From assembly GCA_905221605.1 (NCBI GenBank), contig CAJNDS010000435.1:38501-102500 (forward strand): a DNA stretch of 64,000 nt. The letters run 5' to 3'. Positions within the stretch are counted from its first letter, which is position 1. Each line of letters starts with the position of its first letter. The notes beneath the pieces were generated by a model that was not told the DNA's origin, did not search any database, and saw nothing but the letters and a program-made list of their open reading frames with translations. A program made the translations under genes and the position numbers. The DNA is from Symbiodinium natans. Lineage: Eukaryota; Sar; Dinophyceae; Suessiales; Symbiodiniaceae. Shown here piece by piece: positions 8,462 through 18,799 of the stretch.

Positions 8462-10477
8462 TCAAGCATCCTTGTTCATAGCTTTGTCTAGGAAGGCAGC
8501 AGAGCTTCCTGCATCCCGAATGGGACGTGCTTTGACACACTGCTTGCAGAGCCAGGTTTTGCTGTACACTCTACCGGCGAAGGGAACCTTTCCAAGCAGT
8601 GCTCGTCCACACAAAAGGGGGCCATCAGAACCTCTGGCACGGGCGTGGAGTGATTTAGTGGTAGGAGTCTGGAAAAGTTCCAGATCGACACCCATGGTTG
8701 CACAAGGAGCAAACCGTTCGAGGACGTCCTTCTGACCAAGGGATTCATACTCAATGTTTTCGGAATCACTTCCAGACGAAGAGCTGCTCGACGAGCTCGA
8801 TTGGGAACTGGAGCACACAGGAGGCTTTGTAGGGCTGGATGGCCCAGTTTGGTCACAAGGCTCGCCTCCTTCCACACTGGGGGCGTCTGCCCGAACGGCA
8901 AGGGGCGGCTCGACCTGCTTCTCAACCTGTTCGCTTGACGAAGAGGCCAAAGGCGGTGCAGGAATCACCGGCTCGAGCGGGACAGGCACATCCAACATCA
9001 TCCCAGAGCGTGTGCTGTCGGGCGAAAAGACACCGCTTCTCACGCGCTCGATGCACTGCTCGAGGAGTCGGAGGGGATGGGCTTGAGTATCTCTCCCATA
9101 AGTCTCAATGGGCTTGTGATCGCCCTTCAACGCATGATGCCCCAAAATGAGGCACGGTATCTTATCATAGCCCGCTTTCGTCATCCAAGAGAGAAGCGTG
9201 GCTTTCAACCCATGGGAGCTGAAGCCTGCCTCCGGCTCGCGTACGAGCGCAAGGGCGAGCAACTTGCGCATCCAGATGGTCACCTCACTAGCGCTGACTG
9301 CCGCAGAGCTCCAGGAGTTGTCAGCAGCAAGGGTAGGCAGGAGGGGCCCGCGAAACCCCTGCTCGAAGTTGAAGCCCACTTCTTTGCCCGCAGCGATGAA
9401 TGCCAAACCCCACGGAGACTTATGCAGCCCTTGGATCGGAGCAACGAGGATCAGAGGCACGCCGGCGGCATTTGAGATCCGCGCATTTTTGTGATCGAAG
9501 GTCTTGACCTCGATGTATCCCTTGTTTCCGGAAGTGTCAAGTTCGATCTTGTAAATGTTCCGGATGTCTGAGACGCGGGCTCTGGCGTACACAAGGAACA
9601 GACAAACTCCAAGGGCATACCGGTCAATCGGGTCGAGAAAACCCTCGATCAACTCACACTCGAGAGCAAAGATTTCTGCAACATACAAGGTCCGTGACGG
9701 GGTCCGCAGCCTGATTGCGCCCGAAGCTTCTCTCTTGATCCCTTGGATCACCGGGTGCTCCAGAATCTTTGCTTCAACTTGAACCCCGAGGACATGCTCA
9801 AGAAAATTAATTGTCTCAAAACACTCGTGGATGGCACTTCGTCTTCTGGCAGCCACCAAGGGTTTTATGTAGTCCAAAACCTTATCTAAAGTTATTGGAA
9901 AGAACTTTGTACCTTGCGTGGATGCATGGGCAACAAGCTTAGCGGCACACCGGGCACGCTTCAGCAAGGTGGACGTAGCTTTCCCGCCGACAGCTGACGA
10001 CACGATTTGCAAGGTGTCCTGGGATGAGTTCATCAAGAATTTTCCAAGCTCGGAGCCTTCAGGGCAATGGCTCAAGATGCACAACCACCTCCTAACAACC
10101 GCCTCCCTATCAGAACCTGCCTTGACCCCTGGCTCAAGACGCGGTCTGGTGAGGACGCTCGCATAGATAGGGTCAGACACACCTGCCGTCTCATCAGTTG
10201 ACGCTGCTGCAGGCTTTGGCGCTGCGGAGGCAGCGGGAAGGTGCAGTTGTGCTGACAGTCGGACTTTAGGGATTTTGGGTAAACCAAAACTTTCACCCTC
10301 AAAAACCCTCTTAAAAACTCCCTTCTCCCACGGTAAAGTGAGGACACAGGCAGTTGACGAGAAGCTGGCTTCGTCAATCGCACGCTGGCACGCTTGGGCT
10401 TGGAGCGCGTCAGTCGAAGCACAACCCCCCCCAGACGCAGAGCCTTCGGCAGACGCAGCAAACGTAGGGCTGGACAT
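8462..10477 (-). CDS. Tyrosine recombinase of DIRS-like element
   Basis: 671 residues; the ATG at 10477 is in a good context (CCGCCATG). The C-terminal two-thirds shows the tyrosine recombinase signature: ARARVSDIRNI (first Arg), SSHGLKATLLSW (His-x-x-Lys, where HxxR is usual), LILGHH and ETYGRD, whose Tyr is the likely nucleophile. Before it lie a helical core-binding-like region and an N-terminal low-complexity Ala/Ser segment. After the catalytic part come a Ser-rich stretch and a Cys-containing tail (FCVDEHCL-like ORFs on other frames are shadows). It would insert the circular cDNA. Its position upstream of gag is unusual for the group. The Lys in box II is a substitution worth checking against relatives. 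Confidence 0.85.
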   Translation of the reverse strand: MSSPTFAASAEGSASGGGCASTDALQAQACQRAIDEASFSSTACVLTLPWEKGVFKRVFEGESFGLPKIPKVRLSAQLHLPAASAAPKPAAASTDETAGVSDPIYASVLTRPRLEPGVKAGSDREAVVRRWLCILSHCPEGSELGKFLMNSSQDTLQIVSSAVGGKATSTLLKRARCAAKLVAHASTQGTKFFPITLDKVLDYIKPLVAARRRSAIHECFETINFLEHVLGVQVEAKILEHPVIQGIKREASGAIRLRTPSRTLYVAEIFALECELIEGFLDPIDRYALGVCLFLVYARARVSDIRNIYKIELDTSGNKGYIEVKTFDHKNARISNAAGVPLILVAPIQGLHKSPWGLAFIAAGKEVGFNFEQGFRGPLLPTLAADNSWSSAAVSASEVTIWMRKLLALALVREPEAGFSSHGLKATLLSWMTKAGYDKIPCLILGHHALKGDHKPIETYGRDTQAHPLRLLEQCIERVRSGVFSPDSTRSGMMLDVPVPLEPVIPAPPLASSSSEQVEKQVEPPLAVRADAPSVEGGEPCDQTGPSSPTKPPVCSSSQSSSSSSSSSGSDSENIEYESLGQKDVLERFAPCATMGVDLELFQTPTTKSLHARARGSDGPLLCGRALLGKVPFAGRVYSKTWLCKQCVKARPIRDAGSSAAFLDKAMNKDA

Positions 10478-10494
10478 GGCGGAAAAACCTGGGG

Positions 10495-10878
10495 TTAAGG
10501 ATCGAGACTATCTAGCGGCGTAAGCGTCGGTTGACGCGGCCCGTACAGCCGCCACAGGTGGCGAACACGCCCACCGAGATCCTGAATGACACGATGCACA
10601 AGGGTCCACGGAGAAGTACGAGCCCACTGAGAGGGAACCACGCCGATGGCACGGAGGAAGCCGACACGCTCCTCTTGCAAGGAACCCACCTGAGCAAAAA
10701 GGATCCGAACCTGCTCCTGGAGATCGCCTAGGGCCGAGTCCTGTGCGGCAACCTGCGACTGCAAATCGGCAACAGAATCCGACAAGCGACCAATGGCAGT
10801 GGCGTGATCCCAGGTTAGGCGCAAATGAGCGCGCTCCGCCTCTTCTGCAGTGGAATCCTCAGGAAGCAACGTGCCCAT
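10495..10878 (-). CDS. Small coiled-coil ORF upstream of recombinase
   Basis: 127 residues from an ATG at 10878, ending 17 bp before the recombinase ATG. Residues about 25-75 show heptad-like leucine spacing (SDSVADLQSQVAAQDSALGD and LQEQVRILFAQVGSLQEER), predicting a coiled coil. No known family. It may be a small structural or assembly protein, or the N-terminal part of a longer recombinase product. Low GC-neutral interruption and the intact frame argue that it is used. Confidence 0.5.
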   Translation of the reverse strand: MGTLLPEDSTAEEAERAHLRLTWDHATAIGRLSDSVADLQSQVAAQDSALGDLQEQVRILFAQVGSLQEERVGFLRAIGVVPSQWARTSPWTLVHRVIQDLGGRVRHLWRLYGPRQPTLTPLDSLDP

Positions 10879-11008
10879 GAACGGCCGAGGAGTTCAGGAC
10901 ATCCGCAGCCCCCACGGGGCTGCTTGCACTGGCCCTAAGGGCAAGGTTAAGGAGCCTGGTTGAAGATGAACCTGTTTGGGCGCTCACACGGTTACACAAA
11001 GCCAGGCC

Positions 11009-11064
11009 CCAGGATTCAAAAATGAAACTCTGTGTCTGAGCCACTCAGACCTTGAGCCAAAATG
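11009..11064 (-). repeat. Truncated B repeat joined to spliced-leader relic
   Basis: About 42 bp of the B repeat (11009-11050) is duplicated next to B1. The joint carries CTTGAGCCAAAATG (11051-11064), the reverse complement of the last 14 nt of the dinoflagellate spliced leader. On the minus strand the SL end is followed directly by GTCTGAGTGG, exactly where intact B2 has GCAAG|GTCTGAGTGG, a good trans-splice acceptor. This is what reverse transcription of an SL-capped element mRNA, followed by recombination with a genomic copy at CATTTT, would leave. Confidence 0.65.
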
Positions 11065-11316
11065 AAACTCTGTGTCTGAGCCACTCAGACCTTGCATGCA
11101 GGCAACGCACTGCTTCAAACACATGGAATGTCAAAGAACGTGAGTCATGTTCAGACATGAAGTTTAAAAATTTGGAACATGGTCTGTACTCGTGGATTGT
11201 TGTAGTGAACTCGTAAATCGGGCAAGATTCGGGCAAACCGCAAAAATAAAAGAACATTTATTTTTGCTGCACATGAACACAAAATAAGGTCCTCTCCATC
11301 ACGATGGATAGTTGCC
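11059..11316 (-). repeat. Terminal repeat B1 of DIRS-like element
   Basis: 5' terminal repeat of the element, near-identical to 2503-2760. It presumably holds the promoter and the SL acceptor. Confidence 0.85.
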
Positions 11317-11587
11317 TTTTCTCCCACTCTCCCTCCCCTTCCCTCTCTCCGTCAGAAGAACAGAAATAATTATTTCTTGATCCTAAATAATTTTTTTATT
11401 GATCCTAAATAAATTTTTTCTTGATCCTAAATAATTTTTTTTTTGATCCGCATCCCGACCTTTAGACCGGAAACGCGTGTGGCATGATGCCACGAGACGG
11501 AATGAATAAGTCAATGACTTGATGACGGCAAACGCTGCTTTGGACATGACAAGATCTGCCTTCATCACGCTTGCTGTGCAGAAGCCG

Positions 11588-11945
11588 TTAGAAGAAGAGG
11601 GCTGGTTCAGCTGGCGCTCGCGGTACGACTGACCTGTCCCACAAGGGCGCTGCGGGCCCAATCTGGAAATCCACACAGGCGGGCATGCAGACTGGGATGC
11701 CTCCATCACACGTCTTGTCGCACGGCGTCCACGGCGTCCACTCCTTTGAGTCAACAAGAATCGCGTGCAAAGTCATGCCCGAATTCCTTTGAGGAGCGGT
11801 CTGTGAGAGAGCAGTTCTGAGGTGGTGCTGCGGGGCAGCCGGCCGTCACCACCAACTCTGTGGGACAGCCGAGGCCTCCTCCAGCCGGCATTTGCTGAAC
11901 CTCGAGTTGCACCAAGTCGCACCACTCTGAACAGTCCACATTCAC
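11588..11945 (-). CDS. TSP1-repeat host gene, upstream exons (partial)
   Basis: Three minus-strand pieces in different frames carry TSP1 features: DCSEWCDLVQLEV...GGLGCPTELVV...CP...NCSL (about 11800-11945), EWTPWTPCDKTCDGG (about 11700-11750), and CGTGQSYRERQLNQPSS (about 11590-11650). The last two together give the WxxW, CS/DxxC and GxxxRxR core of a TSP1 repeat split by a short intron. With 81-640 they suggest one minus-strand extracellular or membrane protein with several TSP1 repeats. Exon borders are not set. Confidence 0.5.
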
Positions 11946-14598
11946 ATTTAAGAACTGTCATTTGCAGATGGTCACAGATATTCGTAGATGCAGGAGTGCA
12001 AACCAATGCAAAGCTCTGCTTGACACGCAGGTTTGCGAGACCGCCACTGGTGGTCTAATGCAGCACAGTCAGAAGTGTTGCCGGCATCTTGTTTCGGCCC
12101 GATTGGAGTCAGTTGAAGTCGGTTGAAATCGGTTGAAGTTGGTTGAGAGCTGGTTAACTTTCAGTAATGCCGGGTGGGCAGTTTGATCACCTGCTGAGAT
12201 TCCCGAGCAGGACTGGGGTTGTTCAGCACCGTTCTCCTTCCTTCTGTCTCTCATCAGCCTGCCTGCAAGAATCTGCATCGGCCTCTTTATGCCAATGAAC
12301 CGAATCGCCAAAAGATCGCATGCTTTCTCAGCTGTGATTATAAACTCATGTCATGGCAATATCGAAGGCAATGCTCAAGCGTGAGATCCACGCTGTTCGT
12401 CTGCGGATGCGCTGGGTTTGCCCCTCCTGTTGCATCTTTCGGCTGGCACTTGCAGAAGCATACCACACAAACCCAAACTTGCTTTGACAGGTTCCTCTGC
12501 GCAGTCGCTCCATGACGACCTGACAGGTGAAATCCCAGGCGTGCACTGAAAATGTCCGAGAAGGCGAGGAAGCCAGTGGATCTAAAGGAAGTTCGAAATC
12601 AAATCAAGATTCGAGGCCCAGGCCAGGCCGAGACTTCACAATCACTCCGGCCGCAAGGAGGCAGAGTGCAAGGCACCGTCTGGCAATCACAGGAGAAATC
12701 ACAGGAAATCACAGAGGAGAAATCTCACAAGCAGCCGAAGCATGTCTTCTGACTTGGCCTCTAGCAGCACACCAACGCATACCTCACCTCCGTGCCGAGC
12801 CTCCTGCAAAAGAGCTCCACTTCAAAAGTGCAAGCAAGGACAGCAAGGACTCAATCGAACCCCGCCTGATCAACTCTCCGCAGCCTGGTATGGCGGCCTT
12901 CCCCACAAGAAGAGCTGCAACTTGTCCATTCCTCGACCCATTGTCAACGGTGCAGCATGCAGTATTTTTAAATCTGGCACCACGGACTAGGCTGCCCACT
13001 CGCCACGGGCTGAACTGGCATGCTTGTGGGTGGCTGCTGGTTCCACATGGCCTGCAAGGACTCATGCGGCCACAGCATTTTTAGGGACTCGGCATGGTCC
13101 TCGTAAGCTTGGTGGGCCCTTCGCACGGCTTACCTGCATGGGACGGAATCTTTGACGGGCGAAACCGAGTGCTAGTCTGCTGTCCACGCCCCTAAACATG
13201 TGCCACAGATTTCGACATTTGCGACACAAGACTTGAATCGAGTGCTTGTGTCAACATGGAGTCCCCCAAGCCTGTCTCAGTTGGCTGCTGCACAACAGAT
13301 CTTGTTCTCACCGACTGATCAGCCGAGCTGTGGCAGGCAGTCCACTCAGACCTCATTGGATCTGATAAAAGAGAGACCATACTTCATGACCTTCATCGTT
13401 TTCAAGGCCCCAGCCATACCCCAAACATGCAGTCGGTGACCTGCCCATCAAGCAAAAACTGTACTGAGACAAAGAAGTATGCCATGGTCCGCACAAGTCA
13501 GATCTCACCCTGTACTTCAAAAACTAGCAAAGAGAGCATGCAAAGATGTATCGACATGCATGCGGGGCCTTCTTAATGCACTTGTCTTGGACAAAGGACT
13601 GAGACTCCAGGAGGGCTCCACTGCACGGCTTGCCACACCTCACAAGTCACAAGTCCTTTAAAACACAGATCTAAAGAGAAGAGACTTCAAACATACTTCA
13701 TACACTTCACGCAAATCAATTGCAATCATGCTGCTCGTTGTTGGAGGTGGACTTCGATCTCTCCCGGAACTTAAGGCCAATGCCTCGAGATTGTCGGCTC
13801 ACCGTGCTAAAAGCCGGATGCACATGCAACACTCGGCACATGACGTTTATCAAGATGGCTTGGTCAGGGACAACCCCCGGCATCATACCAGGAGTTCCAC
13901 GGAGAGAAAACACAGTCTTGTGGCTGACATACAGAGCAGGCCTTGGAAAAGGAGCCCAAGCAGCGGGCACAGTGCAAGTGTCTAAAGTGCATCTGCACGA
14001 ACTAAACACATGAAGGCCACGACTGGCAGTTGTTCACACCCACCGACCTGACAAGAACTCGTGGCCATGTCTGGTCGGCGAATCTAGCTTCCAGCCAACC
14101 TCCTCGTCGTAGCCTTGACAAGAGTGATGTGCAAGTTGCCGAAGGGGAGCCTTGCACACGAGCAACAGTGCAGGATGGGCTTGGGGTGGCGTTGGATCGC
14201 AAGCTCTCAGACGACGTTAGAGCCGTTAGAGCTCAGGGCTGGACAGCACTATCGAAGGTGCGGATGTTCACTGCAAAAAGCAAGACAATCAGATTTCGAG
14301 CAAGCATGTCCCAGACATGCTCTTGCTCGTCCTTACTCCTGGCCGCGGTTTTGAGCCTGCCCTGGCGGCATGAACAGACAAGAACACGTTGTTACTGTGT
14401 ACTCGCGTGCGACCTCTCCATCATGCACATCTACTACTTTGACGGAACAAACAGCTGCAGATCAATGCACTTCTTTTCCAGTCCAGCCTTTATGGATCGC
14501 GCTACAGATCTGCATCTTGCCTGTGCTGTGCCGAAGGTTGCTTGTTGTGGAAACAAAGGGATACTGTCTACGTCCATTGGAGAGCTGCCGGCTCTGCT
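11946..14598. other. Unassigned, no supported gene
   Basis: Short ORFs on both strands with no recognisable domain. One plus-strand start at 12552 (MSEKARKPVDLKEVRNQIK) looks exon-like, but no continuation could be found. Composition is ordinary for the region, so intron or intergenic DNA is likely. Confidence 0.4.
12105..12155 (+). repeat. Short GTTGAA(G/A)TCG tandem repeat
   Basis: About five imperfect 10-bp units (AGTTGAAGTCGGTTGAAATC and variants). Confidence 0.6.
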
Positions 14599-15783
14599 CT
14601 AGAAGCCATAGAAGTCAAAGTCGCGATCCTTCTTCTTTGCATGGTCCTTCCAACCAGCTTCAAAGTCCTTTGGCAAGATGACGTAGCGATTGTGCCGAAC
14701 AGCCTGCATACCTGCCTCCTGGCAGATCGCTGCAATATCAGCACAGCTGATTTTCTCGGGTCTGGAGACATAATCTTCCAAGTCAACCTCCTCGCTCAGG
14801 TTCATCTTGGACGTAATAGTCTGGAAGATCAAACGCTTTTGGCGCCTGTCGGGCAGCGGGAACTCGATCTTTCGATCCAATCTGCCCGGTCGTAGTAGTG
14901 CTGGGTCCAATGTGTCTGCACGGTTTGTGGCCATGATGACCTTCACGGTTGTGTCCTGATCGAAACCATCCATTTGATTCAGGAGCTCCAGCAAGATGCG
15001 CTGGACTTCGCGGTCGGCACCTGTTTGGGAGTCGAAGCGCTTCGTGCCAATGGCATCAATCTCATCGATGAAAACAATGGATGGTGCGTTTTCACGAGCT
15101 AAGCGAAACACATCGCGGACCATGCGCGGCCCTTCTCCAAGGTACTTCTGCACGAACTCCGAACCCACCATGCGAATGAAGGTGGCTGTTGTTTGGTTCG
15201 CGACAGCTTTTGCAAGCATTGTCTTTCCAGTACCAGGCGGGCCATACAAGAGCACGCCACTGGGAGGGTCAATCCCGATCTGAGCGTATAACTCCTTGTG
15301 CGTCAAAGGCAACTCCACGGCTTCTTTGATTTCCTGCTTTTGAATGTCCATACCACCAATGTCCGCATAGGTAACATCAGGCTTCTCGGACATAGCCATG
15401 CTCTGGACAGTACTATCTGCCTCAGGTGGCAAGATGTCGACCACGGCATGCGAATGCCGATGCAAAGCTACTGAACTGCTCGGCTTCAGCAGTTCTCGGT
15501 TGAGTGTACTGAGAATCCGGACATAGTAGTTGGAGCCTGCAGTCGAAGACACTATGCCGTGGCTTTGGTCAATCATCTCTGAAAATTGACCTATGACCAA
15601 TGGGACAGACTGGACGCGCTTGATCTCAACCTGCGCACGAATCATCTCGCGCTTGAGGTTTTTCATTTCATCCTTGATGTACTCTTCCTGAATGTCCAGA
15701 AACTCCATCTGGCGCTTCAGCTCTTTGAGGCGCATGTACAAGTCATCTTCTGCCTTGGATGTCGAATCCGTCTGCTGCACCAT
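14599..15783 (-). CDS. RPT3: 26S proteasome regulatory ATPase subunit RPT3 (6B)
   Basis: 394 residues from the ATG at 15783; the open frame runs 14 codons further up but only from a TTG. It is one of six AAA+ ATPases in the base ring of the 19S cap, which unfold ubiquitinated substrates and feed them into the 20S core. Visible: N-terminal coiled coil ([20 protein letters not shown]), OB-domain segment [18 protein letters not shown], Walker A GPPGTGKT, Walker [10 protein letters not shown], second region of homology with [20 protein letters not shown], and the RPT3-type stretch [20 protein letters not shown]. Compared with about 400-420 residues in other eukaryotes it is complete. It is intronless, as many dinoflagellate housekeeping genes are. 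The C-terminus ends FDFYGF, not the HbYX form, so a docking tail is not evident. Confidence 0.97.
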   Translation of the reverse strand: MVQQTDSTSKAEDDLYMRLKELKRQMEFLDIQEEYIKDEMKNLKREMIRAQVEIKRVQSVPLVIGQFSEMIDQSHGIVSSTAGSNYYVRILSTLNRELLKPSSSVALHRHSHAVVDILPPEADSTVQSMAMSEKPDVTYADIGGMDIQKQEIKEAVELPLTHKELYAQIGIDPPSGVLLYGPPGTGKTMLAKAVANQTTATFIRMVGSEFVQKYLGEGPRMVRDVFRLARENAPSIVFIDEIDAIGTKRFDSQTGADREVQRILLELLNQMDGFDQDTTVKVIMATNRADTLDPALLRPGRLDRKIEFPLPDRRQKRLIFQTITSKMNLSEEVDLEDYVSRPEKISCADIAAICQEAGMQAVRHNRYVILPKDFEAGWKDHAKKKDRDFDFYGF

Positions 15784-17749
15784 GGTATCTGCTACTCCGA
15801 GAGGAGTCCCTTCCGAATTGGTCAACCCAGTTCAGAGCCTCAATGCAGAAAATGACCGGGCACCGTGACAAGCAAGCTTCATCCATCATGGTCTGTTGAC
15901 GAGGACATACAAAAGAGGACCCAACACAGGCCCGCAATGCATCTTGCCCTCCCGGCTATCACGTGTCATCCACGAACAATTGAGATGGTCGGTTCATTAA
16001 CGCGATTTGGAAGTTCATACAGACGAACACTGCAAGCAAAGACCTATCAAAACAATGCCAAACCAGCATTTTGGTCATCTACTCTACGCCCATAGCATAA
16101 ACTCAGAACATACAAGAGCAGCAGATCATCAGCAACATTGCAGGGGTCAGCAAATGTATATAGGCAAGTGTGGGCAACGTGTGGCAACATGGCGAGGCAC
16201 CCATTGGGCATGCAGGCAAATTTCCTAACTTTAGGCTGCAAGATACGGACAAACAAGCGCACAAAAAACGAAATAAGCGCATCGCTCATCTACCGAATTC
16301 CGCCGCCTGGCCTAAAATGAGCACAACACATGCTCATTTTTCTTTTACCAGTCGGGCTCCCCTCTCACGCTGCCGTCCCCGCACATGCATGTCACAGACA
16401 TGCCATGACTGACATGAAAACAACAATCACATCCACTACTGCATTGCCAAAAAAAACCGTTCCAAGAAAATCGTGGACACACCTTTTTGACTACAGAATT
16501 CTTGTCGCATGCATAGGCGGATGAATAAACTTCGGGTATAGGCATATGTACACCATGCTGTCCGGGACGCGGGGACACGTGGGACGCGAGCATGCGGGGA
16601 TGCGGGCCGCCTGCCGAGTTGCTGGGTGTTCACGAGGACTTCTCGGATTCCCAGTGTTTGGTCGAGCCCAGTTCATGGAGGCAATTGCTGGGCAGAGAGG
16701 GCAGGTTGGCGATGGCCAACGCGTGGCATAAACATGTTTTGGAGGCAGGTTCCTTTTTCCAGACATCAACGTTGCTCACAAGTTTCTTTGTACTATCGGA
16801 GGTGTGATCTCCTTCGTCGGCCCAGCGGGCAAGATGATACCCAGGGCTTTCGGATGTAGCCTGGACGCTGAGGTGGTTGTAAGTGGGAGGCGTCTGGAAA
16901 AGGTCTGATTGGTCCGTCTGAGTTCTATGCCACCTATGCCGTGGTCGCTGCAAAGCTGGTGCCTCGTTCCAAAACAAGCGAGGGTTTTTCCATGTACCAC
17001 GGCCGAGATTTGGCTGAAGGCATCAAATGTTGAAACACGATTTGCGACGTGAACTTCTCTTAGAATTTGAGAATCCGGACGCTGAGAGACCCATCATAGG
17101 CTGGTGTGCTCGTGTTCTTAGCAAAAACAATCCTGGAGATGGACCGTCGAGGGGATAGGCTTTTTAGTGCATGTGAAGATCAGACAAACAGCGTGTTTTT
17201 TGTGGCCACCAGCTTGATACCATGGGGGAAGCACAGAGGTGACGGTGGTTCTTGTCCCGCTTCTCTTGCAAATGGCTGTGGTCAGGCATGAGAAAAAAAC
17301 ACCTTCTTAATTCGTATGTGGGGTTCGAGATATTCTGAGATGCATGAAGTCTTTTTATCCAGTGGCCAGCGCATCCGTGAAGCGCCAAAGCATCCGTCCG
17401 TCCTTCGCGTCCCGGCGGACACTTTGGAACTGCCCCCTTCGCTGGTGGCGCTGGCCAACAAGCCACATACATTCCGACCGTTTAGCAGCCTGGACATGGT
17501 CTTGCCCCATGCCAGTCACATACTTCTCACTCTTTCCCTATATTTTTTTAATATATACATATAGACATATGCCCCCCCCCCGACCACAATTTTTGAACTG
17601 AAGAGCTTTGAAATCCATATTCCCAGATTCCATACTCCAGGTTCCAGAATCTTGCGGGGCCAACTGCCGCCTGGAGGCTCGGGAACATTGTTGGCCTTTG
17701 CAAATCTGGAAAACTAGAATATGGAACCTGGAATCCGGGGGTCCGTTGA
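15784..17749. other. Unassigned region upstream of RPT3
   Basis: No ORF with a recognised domain. A minus-strand piece ending PAYDGSLSVRILKF (about 17055-17100) resembles the end of a WD40-type protein but is isolated. A short AT stretch and a C-run lie at 17530-17582. Probably intergenic with possible small exons. Confidence 0.35.
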
Positions 17750-18410
17750 CAATTACCCTCTGCAGATTTCAACTCTAGTTTAGTTAATTAACTTCAGCTA
17801 AGGATCAAGGATAGTCATTAAACAAGTTAAATCTAATTGAAGAACTTTTTGACTGAAAAATATTAAAATAAAGTTTCTAGCCCTTAAAAAAACAACTGGA
17901 GAAATATCATTGGTTAAGAACGTACTATTTCAACCGAGTTTTGGAAATTAGTCAAGTTAAATTCGCGAAGCAAATATCGCAAATTCATTTAATAACGAAG
18001 CTAGGTTGAACTATGTGAATTAACAGCCAATTAGATCATCTCAAACCCTAATTGTGTTGCCCAAAACATGATTAAGAAAGTCCCTTTTTCGAAATATGTT
18101 AATCAATTTCATGGACCCTTCATTACACAAACAAGTGAAACTATCAACATTAATGGAATTAGATACAGTAATTGACTTCTCAAAATTCAAACTGAGAAGT
18201 CAATAGTTTAGACTTGAGAATGTTCATATTGCATGTAATTAACTTGGCCCGTATTTGAATATTGGTTAAACAAATTCCCACTCTGGACTTAGTCATTGTT
18301 GTCTTGTATTTTTACAATGTCATTGTAGGTCTTGAAACTAAGTTCTGTTGTTGGCCGTTAAAAAAAACCACATATTGTCAGTCTGAAATACAATTTAATA
18401 CAGGGGCTCA
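17750..18410. other. AT-rich island
   Basis: About 650 bp clearly richer in A+T than either flank, with no long ORF and not a simple repeat. It contains TTAATTAA-like and GTTAAATC-like words. Origin unknown (old insertion, organelle-derived DNA or matrix-attachment type sequence). Confidence 0.5.
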
Positions 18411-18423
18411 TCGGCTGAGGTGC

Positions 18424-18530
18424 GAATCAGAAAACGTGAATCGGAAAACACAGAGTCGGAAAACACCCCGCGCTGAGTCGGAAAACGCCAGGCACGACTG
18501 CGCGGCACCGGCTGAATCAGAAAACAAAGC
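18424..18530 (+). repeat. GA(A/G)TC(A/G)GAAAAC repeat cluster
   Basis: Six irregularly spaced copies of a 12-bp word (GAATCAGAAAAC, GAATCGGAAAAC, GAGTCGGAAAAC). In one frame it reads as repeated ESEN. Confidence 0.6.
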
Positions 18531-18626
18531 TCGACGCGGACACGTCCTGCCGCAGTAGCCACGAGATGTCTAAAAGAGCCCTAGTTTGTCATTAGGTTGC
18601 GCCGGAAGCACCAAACCAGAAAACAT

Positions 18627-18780
18627 GGAAAGCTCCAAGAAGCTCGAAACGGACCCTTGTGAGTTTGTGGGGCTTAGGGCTTAGGGTTTTAGGGTGAGGG
18701 GGCGTAGCTTCTTGCGGCGCAGAATAGGCTTCAAGGAAAGGTCCGTTTCGAGCTTCCGCGGTGCTGATTTGGAGCTTTCC
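18627..18780. repeat. Imperfect inverted repeat around a telomere-like core
   Basis: Arm GGAAAGCTCC...AAACGGACC (18627-18656) is the reverse complement, with an extra GCGGTGCTGATTT stretch, of 18737-18780. The loop holds GGGCTTAGGGTTTTAGGG. Confidence 0.5.
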
Positions 18781-18799
18781 GTGCTTCTGATTTAGTCTT

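Larger units (their letters stand above)
2234..11316 (-). mobile_element. DIRS/PAT/Ngaro-like tyrosine recombinase retrotransposon
   Basis: Read on the minus strand the order is B1 - coiled-coil ORF - tyrosine recombinase - gag - UGA - pol (methyltransferase-like, dioxygenase-like, RT, RNase H) - A1 - B2 - A2. A and B are terminal repeats of about 248 and 258 bp. One at the 5' end and three at the 3' end is the split-direct-repeat layout known for PAT and Ngaro elements, where the recombinase integrates a circular intermediate without target duplication. All ORFs except the gag/pol UGA are uninterrupted, so it may be young. The recombinase gene lies 5' of gag; family members usually have gag first and recombinase last. 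Confidence 0.8.
781..11456. mobile_element. Large TIR element with GGATCAAA subterminal repeats, 9-bp TSD
   Basis: The 9-mer GACCTTTAG occurs at 772-780 and again at 11457-11465. Immediately inside are inverted ends: left GGGTAGGGGATCAAA, right (reverse complement) GGGATGCGGATCAAA. Each end continues as several GGATCAAAAAA/AATTTATTT units (781-870 and about 11365-11450), in opposite orientation. A 9-bp duplication with G-starting TIRs resembles Mutator-like transposons, but no transposase was seen, so this would be a non-autonomous carrier. It encloses T-rich repeats, a G/C-run hairpin and the DIRS-like element. The TSD and inverted ends are visible; the family assignment is inference. Confidence 0.55.

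Noticed and set aside
12552-12752. Possible first exon MSEKARKPVDLKEVRNQ
   Set aside because: No partner exon or family match; kept only as a remark.
17040-17110. Possible WD40 C-terminus (AYDGSLSVRILKF)
   Set aside because: Single short match, no further repeats in reach.
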